17,199 nucleotides of DNA from CAYQFQ01 sp964539415. GTDB taxonomy: Bacteria > Patescibacteriota > Minisyncoccia > Phycocordibacterales > GWA1-40-21. Shown here in pieces: positions 1 to 5,502 of the stretch. The position numbers and the translations under genes were made by a program. The notes beneath the pieces are model-generated. The model made no database searches, was not told where the DNA came from, and was given only the letters and a program-made list of their open reading frames with translations. The stretch spans positions 1 to 17,199 of the forward strand of contig CAZIID010000010.1 of the NCBI GenBank assembly GCA_964539415.1, in the 5' to 3' direction. Positions within the stretch are counted from its first letter, which is position 1, and each line of letters starts with the position of its first letter.

Positions 1-254
1 TCTTTCTGAACTCCAGCATCATCATATTGATGTCCCATAAATCTTTTTACCTGAAATACTGTGTTCTTTGGATTTGTAACAGCTTGTCTTCTTGCAAGAA
101 GACCAACAAGTCTTTCACCTGTTTTTGATGTTGCTACAATAGAAGGTGTGGTTCTTGCTCCTTCTATGTTTTCAATTATTTTTGGTGCATCACCCTCCAT
201 TATTGCTACAGCGGAGAATGTTGTTCCCAAATCTATTCCGATTATTTTTGACAT
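1..254 (-). CDS. dnaK: Molecular chaperone DnaK (Hsp70), N-terminal part only
   Basis: This is the ATP-driven Hsp70 chaperone, which binds exposed hydrophobic segments of unfolded proteins in the cytoplasm and works with DnaJ and GrpE. Only the first 84 codons are present; the gene runs off the left edge. The minus-strand translation begins MSKIIGIDLGTTFSAVAIME, the phosphate-1 loop of the Hsp70 actin-fold ATPase, and continues with the typical RTTPSIVA and KRFMGHQYDD segments. The residue after DLGTT is Phe where Asn is usual. The start at 254 matches the family N-terminus. A -10-like TAAAAT lies exactly six bases upstream of the ATG and there is no Shine-Dalgarno sequence, so a leaderless transcript is possible. 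grpE lies upstream on the same strand, separated by a small unknown gene. Identification is secure. Confidence 0.97.
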   Translation of the reverse strand, partial: MSKIIGIDLGTTFSAVAIMEGDAPKIIENIEGARTTPSIVATSKTGERLVGLLARRQAVTNPKNTVFQVKRFMGHQYDDAGVQK

Positions 255-271
255 AAGTTAATTTTAATTAA
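255..271 (-). promoter_or_regulatory. Putative dnaK -10 box and overlapping palindrome
   Basis: On the minus strand TAAAAT (261-266) lies six bases before the dnaK ATG, which would place the transcription start at or next to the start codon. The perfect inverted repeat TTAATT-TT-AATTAA (258-271) overlaps this box and could be an operator. No good -35 is seen at the normal distance, and the area is very AT-rich, so this could be chance. No CIRCE element (TTAGCACTC-N9-GAGTGCTAA) is present. Confidence 0.35.
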
Positions 272-303
272 TGCGAATAATAAATACGAATATACGCTCA
301 CTT

Positions 304-370
304 TGTCATTCCCGCGGATGCGGGGATCCATCTTATAAAAAACTGGATTCCCGACAAGGTCAGGAACGAC
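304..370. repeat. Imperfect palindromic repeat (TGTCATTCCCGCGG type)
   Basis: The left end reads TGTCATTCCCGCGGATGCGG then GGATCCATCTT. The right half starts ACTGGATTCCCG and ends GGAACGACA, so the two halves are imperfect inverted copies (GTCATTCC against GGAACGAC, GGATCCA against TGGATTCC). Inside the left half CCCGC-GGAT-GCGGG (311-324) forms a strong hairpin. It has the same layout as the GTCATTGCGAG repeats elsewhere in the window: outer GTC ends, then ATCCATCTT, spacer and ACTGGATT in the middle. It fills the space between the 99-residue gene and dnaK and may also serve as a transcription end. Confidence 0.7.
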
Positions 371-382
371 AAAAGAAATCAA

Positions 383-682
383 CTATGCAAAATTAGGAGC
401 TCTTGTTATTTGACTTGAGAAAAATGATAAATCTTTTTGCGCTAGAAAGTTGTATGAAAATAGGGGTTGCTTAAGAGGAATAATTGGAATATTTTCTATG
501 TGAGACGGAAGAGCGAATATTTTTTCTTCAACGGTTTCTTGTCCAACTAATTTTCCACAAACAGCGCGCGCTTTTAGGCTTCCATTTACTTCAACTATTT
601 CAAAAACAACAACAGCCAAAGAGCCGTTTGGTAAACGAACCATTTTTTCAAAGTATTTCTGTTGTTTCTGAATTGATAACAT
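383..682 (-). CDS. Unknown 99-residue protein between grpE and dnaK
   Basis: I do not recognise this protein. From the chosen start it reads MLSIQKQQKYFEKMVRLPNG and then a Val/Ile-rich stretch, VVVFEIVEVNGSLKARAVCG, that looks like a beta hairpin. The C-terminal third is rich in Pro, Phe and Ser. No signal peptide or membrane segment is evident. An in-frame ATG seven codons upstream (703) was rejected because it overlaps the promoter: TATAAT lies exactly six bases before the ATG at 682, with TTGACG 16 bases further up. The gene sits between grpE (27 bases from its end to the further ATG) and dnaK, which suggests but does not prove a link with the heat-shock system. Reality as a gene is supported by the promoter and compact spacing. 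Confidence 0.65.
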   Translation of the reverse strand: MLSIQKQQKYFEKMVRLPNGSLAVVVFEIVEVNGSLKARAVCGKLVGQETVEEKIFALPSHIENIPIIPLKQPLFSYNFLAQKDLSFFSSQITRAPNFA

Positions 683-688
683 ATACTG

Positions 689-716
689 ATTATAACTAAA
701 CACAAAAGAACGTCAA
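689..716 (-). promoter_or_regulatory. Promoter of the 99-residue gene, leaderless geometry
   Basis: On the minus strand TTGACG (711-716), a 16-base spacer and a perfect TATAAT (689-694) are followed by CAGTAT and then ATG. The -10 box ends six bases before the start codon, so the expected transcription start coincides with the A of ATG. No Shine-Dalgarno sequence is present. This is one of the two best examples in the window of a -10/start arrangement that implies a leaderless mRNA. Confidence 0.75.
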
Positions 717-730
717 CAAGTAAAATAATA

Positions 731-1357
731 CTATTTTAATTCACCAACTATAACTTTTGGGGCCAAAATTACCCTACCATTTAGAGAATATCCTTTCTTT
801 TTTACAAAAATGATAATACCGTCTTTTGATTTATCTTCAACTTTTTCTATTTCTTCTGCTACATGAAGTGCGGGATCAAACTTCTCACCGACTGGATTCA
901 TTTCTTCAATACCGTTTTCTTTTAAGACTTTTATAAGGTGTGTGTGAATATATTCTACACCAACACGCCAATTTTTATCAACTTTTTCCCAAGCTTCTCT
1001 ATTTGCATAGGCCATTTCAAAACTATCTAACACAGGGACCAAGTCCTCAACTAAACTTTCATTTGCATACTTAACTAATTCAAGCTTTTCGTTTTCAATT
1101 CTTTTTTTGTAATTACTGAAATCAGCTCTTTCTCTCTGCCAACCATCCATATATTCTTGCTTTTCCTTTTCGCAAGTTTTTAGTTTTTCTCGCAAACTTT
1201 TTACGAGGAGTTCCAAAGATTCTTCAACTTCTTCAGGAACAACTTCATCCGTAGATAAAGAATCACCTTTAGAAGATGTTTTATTCTTTTTGGCTGTTTC
1301 TTCTTCGTATACTATATCATCAGTGTTTTGTGTATTTTTTGGGTCTTTTGCGTTCAT
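731..1357 (-). CDS. grpE: Nucleotide exchange factor GrpE
   Basis: GrpE drives ADP release from DnaK in the Hsp70 cycle and works as a cytoplasmic dimer. The 208-residue protein has a charged, low-complexity N-terminus (about 1-45), a long coiled-coil helix (about 46-110) containing ERADFSNYKKRIENEK, then the family core GVEYIHTHLIKVLKENGIEE and the C-terminal beta domain with FDPALHVAEEIE. The last segment, KGYSLNGRVILAPKVIVGEL, is the GrpE signature region, where GYxLxxRVLRPAxVxV is usual. Length is in the normal range. It is followed on the same strand by an unknown gene and dnaK, the usual chaperone cluster without a visible hrcA. The start matches the ORF's first ATG, about 35 bases below a plausible promoter. 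Confidence 0.95.
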   Translation of the reverse strand: MNAKDPKNTQNTDDIVYEEETAKKNKTSSKGDSLSTDEVVPEEVEESLELLVKSLREKLKTCEKEKQEYMDGWQRERADFSNYKKRIENEKLELVKYANESLVEDLVPVLDSFEMAYANREAWEKVDKNWRVGVEYIHTHLIKVLKENGIEEMNPVGEKFDPALHVAEEIEKVEDKSKDGIIIFVKKKGYSLNGRVILAPKVIVGELK

Positions 1358-1368
1358 GTTATTTTCGC

Positions 1369-1384
1369 TAATTAATCTTAATTA
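1369..1384. promoter_or_regulatory. Palindrome in the grpE leader (possible operator)
   Basis: TAATTAA-TC-TTAATTA is a perfect inverted repeat between the grpE promoter and the grpE start. A similar AATTAA/TTAATT palindrome lies directly upstream of dnaK (258-271). A shared operator is possible, but the words are pure A/T in an AT-rich genome, so chance is a fair alternative. Confidence 0.25.
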
Positions 1385-1392
1385 ATAAGAGT

Positions 1393-1420
1393 ATTTTAAC
1401 ATAATCAAATATAAAATCAA
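1393..1420 (-). promoter_or_regulatory. Probable grpE promoter
   Basis: On the minus strand TTGATT (1415-1420), a 16-base spacer and TAAAAT (1393-1398), preceded by TGT as an extended -10, would start transcription about 30 bases before the grpE ATG. It is back-to-back with the plus-strand promoter at 1430-1458, with only nine bases between the two -35 hexamers. Confidence 0.55.
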
Positions 1421-1429
1421 TATTAGTAA

Positions 1430-1458
1430 TTGACAATCATATTATTATTTGATATAAT
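1430..1458 (+). promoter_or_regulatory. Full-consensus sigma-70-type promoter
   Basis: TTGACA (1430-1435), a 17-base spacer and TATAAT (1453-1458) match the housekeeping consensus at all twelve positions. The expected start is near 1465. No other promoter in the window is this good, and it does not lead to a recognisable protein gene but to a short RNA ended by the terminator at 1635-1661. Confidence 0.85.
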
Positions 1459-1464
1459 ACTAGT

Positions 1465-1661
1465 AGATTAGATTGAATTGATTTTGAATTTGGGGGACCT
1501 TAAAAATGCTAACATTTTGCTGGAGAAATCTGGTCAATATTGTTTGGCGGGCCCCCACCATTTTTTTAAACCAAAAAAAAAAGGAGAAGAACGTGGAAAT
1601 CAATAATGTTATTTTGGTAAGAAGCGTTTTTTATAGCCCGAATAAAAGTTCGGGCTTTTTT
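1465..1661 (+). ncRNA. Candidate small RNA, about 197 nt
   Basis: The segment has a perfect promoter at its 5' end and a strong intrinsic terminator at its 3' end, and I find no convincing gene between them. Visible pairing: TGGGGG-A-CC near 1490-1500 can pair with GG-G-CCCCCA near 1548-1556, closing a loop of about 50 nt that includes the small hairpin AAAATG-CTAA-CATTTT. The closing stem is followed by a run of seven T, so it could be a first, attenuator-like stop. Further on, AGGAGAAG precedes a GTG at 1593, but that frame runs straight through the terminator stem, so I do not call it a gene. I could not match it to tmRNA, RNase P RNA, SRP RNA or 6S RNA. It may be a regulatory RNA or a leader of the small ORF downstream. 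Confidence 0.5.
1635..1661 (+). terminator. Intrinsic terminator of the small RNA
   Basis: AGCCCGAA-TAAAAG-TTCGGGCT is a perfect 8-bp stem followed by a run of T. It ends the transcript started by the consensus promoter at 1430-1458. Confidence 0.9.
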
Positions 1662-1765
1662 AATTATGATTTTTTGATGAAGATGAAATTAAAAAAAGAT
1701 TGACGATATAACTTTAAAAGAATAACCTTTATTATAGATGGTTTGTTTTTAAAAGGAGAAAAAAG

Positions 1766-1915
1766 ATGAAAACTCTATGGGCAATACTTAGCTTGATTGG
1801 TTTTTTCACTACGCTAATGACCATAAAAAGACCGACCCCCGTCACAGCCGTTGGCTTTAGAACAGACATCGGCTGTGATCTTTCAAAAGATCCCGATAGG
1901 GATAACTACATCTGA
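1766..1915 (+). CDS. Small membrane-peptide ORF, 49 residues, with strong ribosome binding site
   Basis: The ORF begins MKTLWAILSLIGFFTTLMTI, a hydrophobic segment of about 17 residues after a short basic start, then a polar tail with one Cys (in FRTDIGCDLSKDP) ending DRDNYI. It could be a single-pass membrane peptide or a secreted peptide. AAAAGGAGA lies seven bases upstream of the ATG. This is one of the few good Shine-Dalgarno sequences in the window and the main argument for translation. The message is unusually structured: TCACAGCCG/CGGCTGTGA (1842-1850 with 1870-1878), GATCTT-TCAA-AAGATC (1877-1892) and TCCC-GATA-GGGA (1891-1902) follow one another just before the terminator. A short hydrophobic peptide from a structured mRNA resembles type I toxins, but I see no antisense RNA. 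No clear promoter was found. It could also be a purely non-coding structured RNA. Confidence 0.5.
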   Translation: MKTLWAILSLIGFFTTLMTIKRPTPVTAVGFRTDIGCDLSKDPDRDNYI

Positions 1916-1944
1916 TTAACTCCCAAAAAGAGAAAGGGTGCCTT

Positions 1945-1975
1945 GGGCTCGAGTATATCTCGAGCCCTTTTCTTT
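1945..1975 (+). terminator. Intrinsic terminator after the small ORF
   Basis: GGGCTCGAG-TATAT-CTCGAGCCC is a perfect 9-bp stem followed by TTTTCTTT. It lies 29 bases after the stop codon of the 49-residue ORF and supports that ORF being part of a discrete plus-strand transcript. Confidence 0.92.
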
Positions 1976-2000
1976 AATAGAGTTAAACAATATTCTTTTT

Positions 2001-2160
2001 CGTCTTTGCGAGTGAGCAATTGGGGTGGGACCCAATGTGCAAGACTCATTGAGGACTTTTGTATTCAAAAGGTCCAATGAGTGGACAGTCCCTGTAAGGG
2101 AGGTCTTCCGACGTGACAATCTATCTTAATACTGGATTGCTTCGCTCTGCTCGCAAAGAC
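2001..2160. repeat. Palindromic repeat, long form with structured insert (copy 1)
   Basis: The ends are exact inverted copies: GTCTTTGCGAG on the left and CTCGCAAAGAC on the right. The centre keeps the CAATCTATCTTAATACTGGATTG layout of the short copy at 13560-13640. Compared with that copy, about 85 bases are added after GTGAG (about 2016-2101). This insert contains three hairpins: ATTGGG/CCCAAT (2019-2036), ACTCATTG...CTTTTG-TATT-CAAAAG...CAATGAGT (about 2044-2082) and TCCCT-GTA-AGGGA (2089-2101). The insert recurs at 16637-16722 with compensatory changes. The repeat lies between the small-ORF terminator and the ribosomal operon terminator. Confidence 0.85.
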
Positions 2161-2182
2161 AAAAAAAATAGGAAGCCTAAAT

Positions 2183-2213
2183 AAAAAAATCCGAGCGTTA
2201 ACTCGGATTTTTT
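2183..2213 (-). terminator. Intrinsic terminator of the ribosomal protein operon
   Basis: AATCCGAG (2188-2195), a six-base loop and CTCGGATT (2202-2209) form an 8-bp stem with A/T runs on both sides, so it can work in either direction. It begins about 20 bases after the rpsI stop and is the natural end of the minus-strand infA-to-rpsI transcript. In the plus direction it would act as a back-up stop. Confidence 0.88.
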
Positions 2214-2232
2214 GTATAATAATTCTGTTTGA

Positions 2233-2652
2233 TTATCTCTTTGACCACTGAGCTGCCTTTCTTGCTTTCTTGAGACCAAATTTTCTTCTTTCTTTACATC
2301 TCTGATCTCTTGTTAGGAATCCTGCTTTCTTTAAATCTTTTCTTAAAGTTAGATCAAATTTGTTTAACAATCTTGCAATACCGTGTCTTACTGCTTCTGC
2401 TTGAGCTGAAGATCCTCCACCGATAAGCTTAACTGTGATAGCAAATGATACTGGTACTGGAAACTTTATCAAAGACTCCATTGCAGTAACTCTCTGCTTT
2501 TCTGTTTTAAAGTATTCTTCAAGGCTCTTTTCTCCGTTCTCAGTAATAACCTTTACAGAGTTTTTAGCAGATTCAACACCTCTAACTCTTGCAATAGCGG
2601 TTTTTCTTCTACCTACAGCTTCAATATATTTTTTTTCTGATTTTTCTGTCAT
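2233..2652 (-). CDS. rpsI: Small-subunit ribosomal protein S9 (uS9)
   Basis: S9 is a head protein of the 30S subunit whose C-terminal tail reaches the P-site tRNA. The 139-residue product starts its core with YIEAVGRRKTAIARVR, has the internal IGGGSSAQAEAVRHGIARLL motif, and ends RRKFGLKKARKAAQWSKR, where KKARRAPQFSKR is typical. The terminal Lys-Arg that contacts tRNA is present. Length is slightly above the usual 130. It follows rplM with a four-base gap, the usual rplM-rpsI pair, and is the last gene before the operon terminator. There is no Shine-Dalgarno sequence, so translation is probably coupled to rplM. Confidence 0.98.
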   Translation of the reverse strand: MTEKSEKKYIEAVGRRKTAIARVRGVESAKNSVKVITENGEKSLEEYFKTEKQRVTAMESLIKFPVPVSFAITVKLIGGGSSAQAEAVRHGIARLLNKFDLTLRKDLKKAGFLTRDQRCKERRKFGLKKARKAAQWSKR

Positions 2653-2656
2653 ATAT

Positions 2657-3010
2657 TTATTCTGATATTTTTAGATTTTTTACAAGCTTTGACTTGAGCT
2701 TGTTCTGTGGAATCATTTTGTTAACAGCAAGTTTCAATATTTCTGAAAAACCTTTCTTTGCTATAACTTTTTCCATTTCTAATTCTTTTAGTCCACCTGG
2801 ATAACCAGAAAATCTCTTGTATTTTTTGTTTACTAATTTCTTTTCATCTATAGACATTTTAGATGTATTGATCACTTCAACTTTAACATTAGCAACTATA
2901 TTTCTTGCATAAGAAGTTAAATTCTTACCCATAAGCAAAACGGCGACTTCTGTTGCGAGTCTTCCAACCTTTTTACCTGTTGCATCAATTTTGTAATTTT
3001 TCTGTTCCAT
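2657..3010 (-). CDS. rplM: Large-subunit ribosomal protein L13 (uL13), short form
   Basis: L13 is an early-binding 50S assembly protein. The sequence has YKIDATGKKVGRLATEVAVL near the N-terminus, KYKRFSGYPGGLKE in the middle and ILKLAVNKMIPQNKLKSKLV near the end, all L13 hallmarks. At 117 residues it is about 25 shorter than the usual 142. It starts only about seven residues before the IDATGK motif, lacking the usual N-terminal lead, and ends right after the KLKV-like motif (here NLKIS), lacking the usual C-terminal tail. No frameshift is seen, so this is a reduced gene rather than a broken one. It follows rplQ by five bases. Confidence 0.97.
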   Translation of the reverse strand: MEQKNYKIDATGKKVGRLATEVAVLLMGKNLTSYARNIVANVKVEVINTSKMSIDEKKLVNKKYKRFSGYPGGLKELEMEKVIAKKGFSEILKLAVNKMIPQNKLKSKLVKNLKISE

Positions 3011-3015
3011 AATTT

Positions 3016-3363
3016 TTATACAAATTCTATTAGAACCATTTTAGCTCCATCATTAATTCTTGATTGTAACTTTGTGATTCTAAGATATCCACCTTTTCTA
3101 TCTTTATACTTAGGAGCAATATCTTTTGCTATTTTATTTGCTGACATAGCTCCAACCTTTCCTGCTATAAGTCTTTGAGAATTTAATGTTTGCTCTTTAC
3201 CTTTTGTAACAAGTTTCTCGACGTAAGATCTAAGTGTCTTAGCTTTTGCTTCAGTTGTCTTGATTTTACCCAACTTCAACAAAGACACAGCTAAAGTTTT
3301 AATTAAAGCATCTCTTTGTCCCATTTCTCTACTAAATGTTCTTTTTTTATTGCTGTGATTCAT
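3016..3363 (-). CDS. rplQ: Large-subunit ribosomal protein L17 (bL17)
   Basis: L17 lies near the peptide exit tunnel of the 50S subunit. The 115-residue product begins MNHSNKKRTFSREMGQRDAL, where MRHRKxGRKLGRxxxHRxAL is typical, and contains the family segment IKTTEAKAKTLRSYVEKLVT. It ends with the GGYLRITKLQSRINDGAKMVLIEFV type of strand-rich tail. Length is normal for the compact form. rpoA ends four bases upstream and rplM begins five bases downstream, so it is operon-internal. The start codon is the ORF's first ATG and fits the family N-terminus. Confidence 0.97.
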   Translation of the reverse strand: MNHSNKKRTFSREMGQRDALIKTLAVSLLKLGKIKTTEAKAKTLRSYVEKLVTKGKEQTLNSQRLIAGKVGAMSANKIAKDIAPKYKDRKGGYLRITKLQSRINDGAKMVLIEFV

Positions 3364-3367
3364 CTTT

Positions 3368-4333
3368 TTACTTTAAAGTAATACCGAAATTATTTAGGAC
3401 ATCTTTAATCTCATTTATTCCTTTTGCACCAAGTCCTTCAATTTCAGAAAGATCTTTTTCTTTCTTTCTTGTAAGGCCACCAATTGTCCTAATATTGGCA
3501 CCGGACAGCGCATTAATTGTCCTCACGGACAAATCTAAGGTTTCGATTCTTGTCTTTAGGAATTCTGGGTCAACGTCTTTATTATCGCTTTCTGGAAGAA
3601 TTGCATCTGATTTTAATTCTTTTTCTTCAATAACTTCTTCTTGGAAACCAACAATAGCTTTCAACTGTTCAATCATTGTAACAATAGATTTCTCTAATGC
3701 CTCTTTAGCAGTCAATGTTCCGTCTGTTTCTATAAAAACTCTAAGCTTATTGAAATCTGTTCTGTCTCCAACACGCATATTTTCAACTTCATAATTTACT
3801 CTTCTTATAGGAGTAAATATAGCATCAGTTGCAATTACGCCGATTTCTACTTTTTCTTTTTGTATAACTTCTTTTGGAATATAACCAAGTCCTGACTCAA
3901 CTTTAATTTCAACTGTAAATTCTACATTCTTATCTGTAATAGAAGCGATGTGTTGTTCTGGATTTAAAATTTCAACTTGTCCAGGAACAATAATATCTCC
4001 AGCTGTAACATCCTTTACACCCTTAACTTTGATCTCAATAGTCTGAGGCTCATCAGTTAGCATTTTAACTCTAACTTTTTTCAAATTTAAAATTATATTT
4101 ATAACGTCTTCTTTAACTCCGTTTATAGTAGAAAATTCGTGAGAAACTCCACCAATTTTTACTGAAGTAATAGAAGCTCCTGGAATAGAAGATAGAATTA
4201 TTCTTCTAAGAGAATTACCAAGAGTGTGACCGTAGCCCGGATAAAGACCGTCTATCTCATAAACACCAGAAAAACCCTCTTCATGGATAACTTTTGGTTT
4301 TGACGGTAAGATAATTTTATTTTTGTCGGACAT
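3368..4333 (-). CDS. rpoA: RNA polymerase alpha subunit
   Basis: The alpha dimer is the assembly platform of RNA polymerase, and its C-terminal domain contacts UP elements and activators. The 321-residue protein has the N-terminal domain (about 1-235) with YGHTLGNSLRRIILSSIPGA, the dimer-interface signature, and GVKEDVINIILNLK. An acidic linker of about 25 residues follows, then the helix-hairpin-helix alpha-CTD (about 255-321) with TINALSGANIRTIGGLTR and LSEIEGLGAKGINEIKDVL. The usual Arg of the first CTD helix (R265 region, NCLKxAxI) is shifted in composition, so UP-element recognition may differ. Length and domain order are normal. It lies between rpsD and rplQ as in most bacteria. Confidence 0.98.
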   Translation of the reverse strand: MSDKNKIILPSKPKVIHEEGFSGVYEIDGLYPGYGHTLGNSLRRIILSSIPGASITSVKIGGVSHEFSTINGVKEDVINIILNLKKVRVKMLTDEPQTIEIKVKGVKDVTAGDIIVPGQVEILNPEQHIASITDKNVEFTVEIKVESGLGYIPKEVIQKEKVEIGVIATDAIFTPIRRVNYEVENMRVGDRTDFNKLRVFIETDGTLTAKEALEKSIVTMIEQLKAIVGFQEEVIEEKELKSDAILPESDNKDVDPEFLKTRIETLDLSVRTINALSGANIRTIGGLTRKKEKDLSEIEGLGAKGINEIKDVLNNFGITLK

Positions 4334-4386
4334 TTTTTTTATAAAAATATTAATAAAAATTACTAACTACAAACGCACAGCAGAAA

Positions 4387-4995
4387 CTATCTGCTATAGA
4401 ACTCGTAAATAGCTGAGATATCAAAACCGATCTCAGCACCAGTAAGTTTAGGTAAACCCTGAACCTTACCTTCTTTCTTCGCCTTATCAAAAGAAAGCCA
4501 TGATGGACAATTGTATGTCTTCATTCTTTCTTCAAAATCCTTGAATAAATTCTTATTTAAACTTCTTTCTCTTACAGTAATAGCATCTCCAACTGATACT
4601 TGGAATGATGGAATAGAGTTTCTTGAACCGTTGATATTTATGTGACCATGATTAACCATCTGTCTTGCAAACTGTCTTGTTTTAGCAAGTCCCAAACGAT
4701 ATACAGCATTATCCAATCTCATTTCAAGCTTCTTTATCAAAGATTCTTCGTTGTTTTCTCCTTTTTTGCTCAAAATGCCTGTAACATAGTTTTTGAATTT
4801 TCTTTCATCAACTCCGTAAGTAACTTTAGCTTTTTGTTTTTCCAAAAGTTGCATAGCAAAACCAGATTTCATTTTTGGTTTTTTAGAAAAAGTCTTTCCT
4901 GATTTTTCTCTCAAGGCAAACTTTTGAGTCTGAGTTTTTTCAAAAACTCCAGCTCCAAGTCTTCTTGCTATTTTATATTTTGGTCCAGTTATCAT
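4387..4995 (-). CDS. rpsD: Small-subunit ribosomal protein S4 (uS4), zinc-free type
   Basis: S4 is a primary 16S rRNA binding protein that nucleates 30S body assembly and often represses its own operon. The 202-residue product begins MITGPKYKIARRLGAGVFEK and has the S4 RNA-binding domain with MRLDNAVYRLGLAKTRQFAR and QMVNHGHININGSRNSIPSF. It ends in the usual IYEFYSR tail. The N-terminal region has no Cys knuckle, so this is the zinc-independent form. The 54-base gap from rpsK and the 53-base gap to rpoA are wide for this operon and could hold regulatory structure, but I see no clear hairpin in either. Confidence 0.98.
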   Translation of the reverse strand: MITGPKYKIARRLGAGVFEKTQTQKFALREKSGKTFSKKPKMKSGFAMQLLEKQKAKVTYGVDERKFKNYVTGILSKKGENNEESLIKKLEMRLDNAVYRLGLAKTRQFARQMVNHGHININGSRNSIPSFQVSVGDAITVRERSLNKNLFKDFEERMKTYNCPSWLSFDKAKKEGKVQGLPKLTGAEIGFDISAIYEFYSR

Positions 4996-5049
4996 GATTT
5001 TTTTGTTATGAGCGAAGCGAAATTAAAAGGTCACTTCTGCTAGTTAATT

Positions 5050-5484
5050 TTATACTCTTCTTGGTTTCTTTGGCTTAGGTCCGTTATGTGGAACTGGGGT
5101 CTCGTCTTTGATTTCTGTAATATTGAAACCTTTTGAAATAAAACCTCTAATAGCTGATTCTCTTCCAGAACCAACTCCTTTAACCACAACAGAAATTTCT
5201 TTCATACCCAAAAGAAGCGCTTTGTCTCCTAAAATTTCTCCAACCTTTGCAGCTGCAAATGGAGTTCCCTTCTTTGCACCTCTAAAGCCTAAAGCTCCAG
5301 CAGATGATGCCATAAGTGAATTACCTTTTGGATCTGTCAAAGTAACCAAAGTGTTATTATATGTAGACTTAACACACAAAACTCCAACTTCAAATTTCTT
5401 CTTTGAGGTCTTTGCTGTTTGAGATGCTTTTTTTGAAGCATCATCAGTCTTTTCTTCTGTTTTTACTATTCTTTTCTTACCCAT
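5050..5484 (-). CDS. rpsK: Small-subunit ribosomal protein S11 (uS11)
   Basis: S11 forms part of the 30S platform near the mRNA exit. The first 28 residues are Lys- and Thr-rich and probably disordered. The core then runs GVLCVKSTYNNTLVTLTDPK, ASSAGALGFRGAKKGTPFAA and VVVKGVGSGRESAIRGFISK, and ends with PVPHNGPKPKKPRRV, the conserved tail (typically TPIPHNGCRPPKRRRV). The 144 residues exceed the usual 129 because of the N-terminal extension. It lies between rpsM and rpsD in the standard alpha-operon order. Confidence 0.98.
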   Translation of the reverse strand: MGKKRIVKTEEKTDDASKKASQTAKTSKKKFEVGVLCVKSTYNNTLVTLTDPKGNSLMASSAGALGFRGAKKGTPFAAAKVGEILGDKALLLGMKEISVVVKGVGSGRESAIRGFISKGFNITEIKDETPVPHNGPKPKKPRRV

Positions 5485-5502
5485 TTTGTTTATTTATTTT
5501 GA

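Noticed and set aside
1506..1703. 65-residue plus-strand ORF over the small RNA
   Set aside because: It lacks a convincing ribosome binding site at its ATG, its composition is Lys/Asn-rich like AT-rich noise, and its frame runs straight through the terminator stem at 1635-1661.
1593..1703. GTG-started 36-codon ORF preceded by AGGAGAAG
   Set aside because: The ribosome binding site is good, but the frame also crosses the intrinsic terminator and ends in a Lys-rich tail, so a full message is unlikely. It is mentioned under the small RNA instead.
1916..2119. 67-residue minus-strand ORF
   Set aside because: It covers the plus-strand terminator and the palindromic repeat, and shows no family features or promoter.
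5005..5030. GAGCGAAGCG between rpsK and rpsD resembling the repeat core
   Set aside because: Only ten bases match and no inverted partner is nearby, so it is not called a repeat copy.
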